Source: an uncultured Planctomycetaceae bacterium (GTDB lineage Bacteria; Planctomycetota; Planctomycetia; Pirellulales; Pirellulaceae). Taken from it: a stretch of 8,836 nucleotides of DNA. Where the stretch lies: NCBI GenBank assembly GCA_903927685.1, contig CAIYOB010001600.1, forward strand, positions 1-8,836, given 5' to 3'. Positions 6,354-8,836 of this stretch are shown in pieces. Numbering within the stretch: position 1 is the stretch's first letter; every line of letters starts with the position of its first letter. Both the position numbers and the translations under genes were made by a program. The notes under the pieces are model-generated. The model was not told the DNA's origin. It saw nothing but the letters and a program-made list of their open reading frames with translations, and searched no databases.

Positions 6354-6887
6354 ATGTCAAACAGCCGCTTGCCGTTGATCGTTTTGCTGCCGGCTCTGTT
6401 CCTTTCCGCCGCCCGAGCGGCTGATGCCGATCGCGAGCGGGCGGTCAAGGAGCAGGCCCGCGCGGCCTGTGACGCGTTGGTCGGCGGTGAACTGGACCGA
6501 TTCGTCGGCTGGACCAATCCGAAACTGGTCCAGGTCATGGGCGGCCGCCAGCGGCTGGTGGACATGCTCAAGTCGGGCCAGAAGGAGATGGCCCGGCAGG
6601 GAATCCAGGTGCTGTCCGCGACCATCCAGTCGCGTGCCGAACTGGCTCAGGGCGGCAACGACTGGTTCGCCATCGTGCCGTACGATCTGGAGATGAGCGT
6701 CCCGCAAGGCCGGGCCTTGGTCCGGACCTGGCTGCTGGGCGTCTCGTCGGATCAAGGCAAGACCTGGACGTTCATCGACGGCGGCAAATTGAACCCTGAG
6801 GCCATCCAACAGTACTTTCCCAATTTCCCCGCCAAGCTGACCCTCCCGGCGAAACAGCCGCCCCAGTTGGAGAAGAGGCAATCGTAG
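6354..6887 (+). CDS. Secreted small protein, NTF2/SnoaL-like fold suspected
   Basis: This is a 177-residue protein. MSNSRLPLIVLLPALFLSAARA (1-22) is a clear signal peptide with an AxA-type cleavage site. The mature part starts with a long helix (ADADRERAVKEQARAACDALVGGELDRFVGWTNP), then alternating helix and strand. FAIVPYDLEMSVPQGRALVRTWLLGV and KTWTFIDGGKLNPEAIQQYFPNF look like the curved sheet and closing helix of an NTF2/SnoaL-like domain. No catalytic residues can be pointed out, so the function is unknown. A strong Shine-Dalgarno, AAGGAGG (6342-6348), sits 5 nt upstream of ATG 6354 and fixes the start. The frame is open further upstream but runs through the repeat tract and is not coding. 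The gene stands alone, convergent with the HEAT-repeat lipoprotein gene. Confidence 0.8.
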   Translation: MSNSRLPLIVLLPALFLSAARAADADRERAVKEQARAACDALVGGELDRFVGWTNPKLVQVMGGRQRLVDMLKSGQKEMARQGIQVLSATIQSRAELAQGGNDWFAIVPYDLEMSVPQGRALVRTWLLGVSSDQGKTWTFIDGGKLNPEAIQQYFPNFPAKLTLPAKQPPQLEKRQS

Positions 6888-7085
6888 GCCGTTCACTCCG
6901 TGTGCGGCTCCGCGTCACGCGGGGAGGATTTCCACCTGACCGCTCGGACTCCAGGGCGATCTTGAATGCTGGCTGGCGGCCGTGAGTTCCAGACTCCCCG
7001 ACTTGCAGACTCAGCCAAAGACCATCGAGCTTTCGGGCGCCGACGCAAAGTACGTCGCCTGTGCGTAGAACGCCGCGACCGCAGA
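6888..7085. other. Intergenic region between convergent genes
   Basis: These 198 bases hold no supportable gene. Two small inverted repeats may help end transcription. One is CTCCGCG / CGCGGGG at 6908-6924 (7 pairs including one G-T, 3-nt loop), soon after the NTF2-like gene. The other is CGACG / CGTCG at 7041-7057, some 30 nt beyond the stop of the HEAT gene. Neither is followed by a T-run. Confidence 0.5.
6908..6924 (+). terminator. Possible terminator hairpin after the NTF2-like gene
   Basis: A 7-pair GC-rich stem with a TCA loop starts 20 nt after the stop codon. The following bases (aggatttcc) contain only a very short T-run, so intrinsic termination would be poor. Confidence 0.25.
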
Positions 7086-8480
7086 TCAACGCTGGTCGGT
7101 CGTAGGCGCCCTGATCTTCTCCAGTGTCTGAGCTGCCGCTTGGCGCACAGACTCGTCATCATCCTTGAGCAGCTCAACGATCATCGGCGTGGCTGTCTGC
7201 GATTCGGGGCCAATGTTCCCCAACGCCTGGACGGCCCAGCAACGAACTGGCTTGTCCTTGTGCTTGAGCAATTCGGCAAGCACGGGGACTGCAGCTCCAG
7301 CCCCTGAGCCGATGTTTCCCAGCGCTTTCGCAGCAGCCCAGCGAGCCACTTCGTTGTCGCTCTTGAGCAATTCGATGAGCGAGGGCACGGCGATCTTGGC
7401 ATCGGGACCGATGCCCGCCAGCGCAGTGGCGGCGGCAGCAGCTCGATCCACGCCACTCCTGCTGCTCAGCAATTCCGTGAGGGCAGGGACGGCGGACTTG
7501 GCGTTGGGGCCAATCCCGCTCAGGGTTTCTGCGGCCGCCCACCGAACGGCCTCGTCGTCGTGCTTGACAAGGACGGTAAGGGCTGGAACGGCTTCGGGAC
7601 CGATACTTACGAGGGCCTTGCCGGCCAGCTTGCGGCCCCACCGGTGGTTTTCTTTCAGTACCTCGATCAAGGCAGGGATCGCGGTCTTGGCATCGGGGCC
7701 GATTCCGCCCAACGCCTCAACGGCGGCCAGTCGAACGTCGTGCGCGTCGTCCCTGAGCAACCTCGTCAGGGCTGGAACGGTGGCTTTCGCGTCGCGGCCG
7801 ATGTTGCCGAGCGATTCGATGGCGGCCAGTCGGACACCATGAGCGTCGTCCTGGAGTAATTCCGCGAGGTTGGGGATGGCGGCTTTCGCGTCGGGACCGA
7901 TCTTCCCCAATGCTTCGGCCCCGCACTCCCGTGTCCCCTCATCTTCGTCATTGAGTAATGCAATAAGCGCGGGGACCGAACTCTTCGCCGCAGGCCCGAT
8001 CTCACCCAAGGTATTGCCTGCACCTCGCCGAATCCATTCGTTCTTGTCTCTCAGCAAAACGGTGAGCGCGGAAACCGCGGGCTGTGCTTCAGGGCCGACC
8101 TGTCCCAAGGCGTAGATGGCTGATAGGCGAACGTCGAAACTCGTGTCCTCCAGCCGTGCAGTGAGTGCAGGAACAGCACTCGCGGCTTCGGGCCCGAGGC
8201 CCCCCAGGGCCGCCACGGCGCACTGCCGGACCTGGCCGTCTCGATCCCCAAGCAACTCGGTTAAAACGGGAACGACGAGGTTCGCCTCGCCCGGGATTCG
8301 TCCCAGGACCGAGGCGGCGTCGGCGCGAATGTCACCGTTCTTATCCTTCGCTCGCGCGATCCATTCACGAGCAGTCCTTCCCTCGAACAGCCCGTCCCCG
8401 GTCGTCAGGCCAACCTGCTGCTCATCCCCGAAGCAGGCGATCAGAAGAGCGATTGAGAGCAGTGAGCTGAAGGCTGGCAT
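7086..8480 (-). CDS. HEAT-repeat lipoprotein
   Basis: This is a 464-residue protein. The N-terminus has a hydrophobic run ending in the lipobox LIAC (13-16), so Cys16 is likely lipidated after signal peptidase II cleavage. The n-region carries no Lys or Arg, which is unusual and lowers confidence in export. After LFEGRTAREWIARAKD (31-46), a planctomycete-style cap, come about twelve HEAT repeats (PBS-lyase type) of 33 residues from about 69 to 461. Each follows the pattern xVPALxxLLxDxxxxVRxxAxxALGxIGPxAKx. Repeat 7 is about 3 residues short and repeat 9 has one extra residue. The array forms an alpha-solenoid for protein binding. No enzyme domain is present and the partner is unknown. GAGGAG (8491 to 8486) lies 5 nt before ATG 8480 and supports the start. 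The gene is convergent with the NTF2-like gene. Confidence 0.9.
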   Translation of the reverse strand: MPAFSSLLSIALLIACFGDEQQVGLTTGDGLFEGRTAREWIARAKDKNGDIRADAASVLGRIPGEANLVVPVLTELLGDRDGQVRQCAVAALGGLGPEAASAVPALTARLEDTSFDVRLSAIYALGQVGPEAQPAVSALTVLLRDKNEWIRRGAGNTLGEIGPAAKSSVPALIALLNDEDEGTRECGAEALGKIGPDAKAAIPNLAELLQDDAHGVRLAAIESLGNIGRDAKATVPALTRLLRDDAHDVRLAAVEALGGIGPDAKTAIPALIEVLKENHRWGRKLAGKALVSIGPEAVPALTVLVKHDDEAVRWAAAETLSGIGPNAKSAVPALTELLSSRSGVDRAAAAATALAGIGPDAKIAVPSLIELLKSDNEVARWAAAKALGNIGSGAGAAVPVLAELLKHKDKPVRCWAVQALGNIGPESQTATPMIVELLKDDDESVRQAAAQTLEKIRAPTTDQR

Positions 8481-8555
8481 TGCCTCTCCTCGGATGTTTG
8501 AGGATCAGTGCCGTACCGGAGTCCCCAAAACCCGTGAACGGAAACCAGATTCCTG

Positions 8556-8584
8556 ACCATAGCCGGGAAGGCCTGGTGAAACAA
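8556..8584 (-). promoter_or_regulatory. Candidate promoter of the HEAT lipoprotein gene (TTGTTT-N17-TATGGT)
   Basis: On the minus strand TTGTTT (8584 to 8579), a 17-nt spacer and TATGGT (8561 to 8556) stand about 75 nt upstream of the start codon. The -10 is identical to the candidate cnoX -10. The call is sequence-only. Confidence 0.4.
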
Positions 8585-8684
8585 GGGGAGGGCTAGGTCA
8601 TTGCCGGTGCGTACCGTCCCAGGGCTCAGACGTGCGTTTACCGCGGTCGTCCGGGATTTCTTCGTTCTGTCCCCGCCGGACTCG

Positions 8685-8713
8685 TTGTGGTCGCACGGCG
8701 TCCCCTTTACGAT
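8685..8713 (+). promoter_or_regulatory. Candidate promoter for the right-edge gene (TTGTGG-N17-TACGAT)
   Basis: TTGTGG (8685-8690) and TACGAT (8708-8713) are 17 nt apart, with the -10 about 35 nt before ATG 8748. It is the divergent partner of the HEAT gene promoter in a 267-bp intergenic region. The stretch between the two promoters shows no gene. Confidence 0.4.
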
Positions 8714-8747
8714 GACGGTGTTCTTCCCGAATTCAGGAGCTGACGAC

Positions 8748-8836
8748 ATGTCACCAGTCTGGATAAGTGTGTTCCTGCTGACCGCCGGCGCAGCGGATGC
8801 CGCCGCCGCGGCTCCGCAGGCCGATCCCGCCGTCCG
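8748..8836 (+). CDS. N-terminus of an exported protein (cut by window edge)
   Basis: Only 29 complete codons are visible: MSPVWISVFLLTAGAADAAAA followed by APQADPAV. This reads as a short signal peptide with an Ala-rich cleavage region, then the start of the mature chain. AGGAG (8735-8739) lies 8 nt before ATG 8748 and a candidate promoter lies just upstream, so the start is well supported despite the short length. Nothing can be said of function. Confidence 0.6.
   Translation, partial: MSPVWISVFLLTAGAADAAAAAPQADPAV

Noticed and set aside
7110..8330. 99-nt periodic repeat considered as a CRISPR-like or satellite array
   Set aside because: The period equals 33 codons in frame with HEAT units. 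There are no constant repeats with unique spacers.
8441..8749. 102-codon minus-strand frame upstream of and overlapping the HEAT gene start
   Set aside because: It runs through the divergent promoter region, lacks a convincing ribosome binding site and domain, and would overlap the signal-peptide region of the well-supported HEAT gene.

Overview
The window is high-GC DNA from a planctomycete, probably of the Pirellulaceae/Planctomycetales type. The strongest evidence is the 5' part of a 16S rRNA gene at the left edge. It contains exact target sites for two well-known Planctomycetales probes: EUB338-II (465-482) and PLA46 (738-755). The gene content agrees: an exported sulfatase, a HEAT-repeat lipoprotein, secreted small proteins and dispersed palindromic intergenic repeats.

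Layout. At 1-800 (minus) is the first ~800 nt of 16S rRNA; its 3' part lies beyond the left edge. At 801-1160 is its leader and promoter region, with hairpins, a boxB/boxA-like signal, a strong TTGACA/TAAGAT promoter embedded in a perfect 20-bp palindrome, and a weaker distal promoter. At 1344-1859 (+), divergent from the rRNA, is a small membrane protein with a bacterial PH-like domain. Convergent with it is a CnoX/YbbN-type thioredoxin-TPR protein (1887-2747, minus). Divergent from that is a two-gene unit: an exported sulfatase (2907-4913) and a TIGR01977-like cysteine desulfurase (4910-6067), joined by an ATGA stop/start overlap. Next comes a repeat-rich intergenic stretch (6084-6283) with a 95-bp inverted-repeat element and a 14-bp tandem repeat. 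It is followed by a small secreted NTF2-like protein (6354-6887, +). A HEAT-repeat lipoprotein (7086-8480, minus) faces it convergently. The right edge holds the first 29 codons of another exported protein (8748 onward, +).

How the parts may work together. Most units look like separate housekeeping or envelope functions rather than one pathway. The one clear co-expression unit is sulfatase plus cysteine desulfurase. The first needs its Cys75 converted to formylglycine; the second mobilises sulfur from cysteine. The overlap suggests a sulfur-related link, which is inference. Candidate promoters for several genes share a TTG-type -35, 17-nt spacer and TATG(A/G)T- or TACGAT-type -10.

I do not see a clearly new multi-gene system (no CRISPR, phage, transposase or defence genes). 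The most unusual items are the palindrome over the rRNA promoter, the sulfatase-desulfurase coupling, and the inverted-repeat element with the adjacent tandem repeat upstream of the NTF2-like gene.
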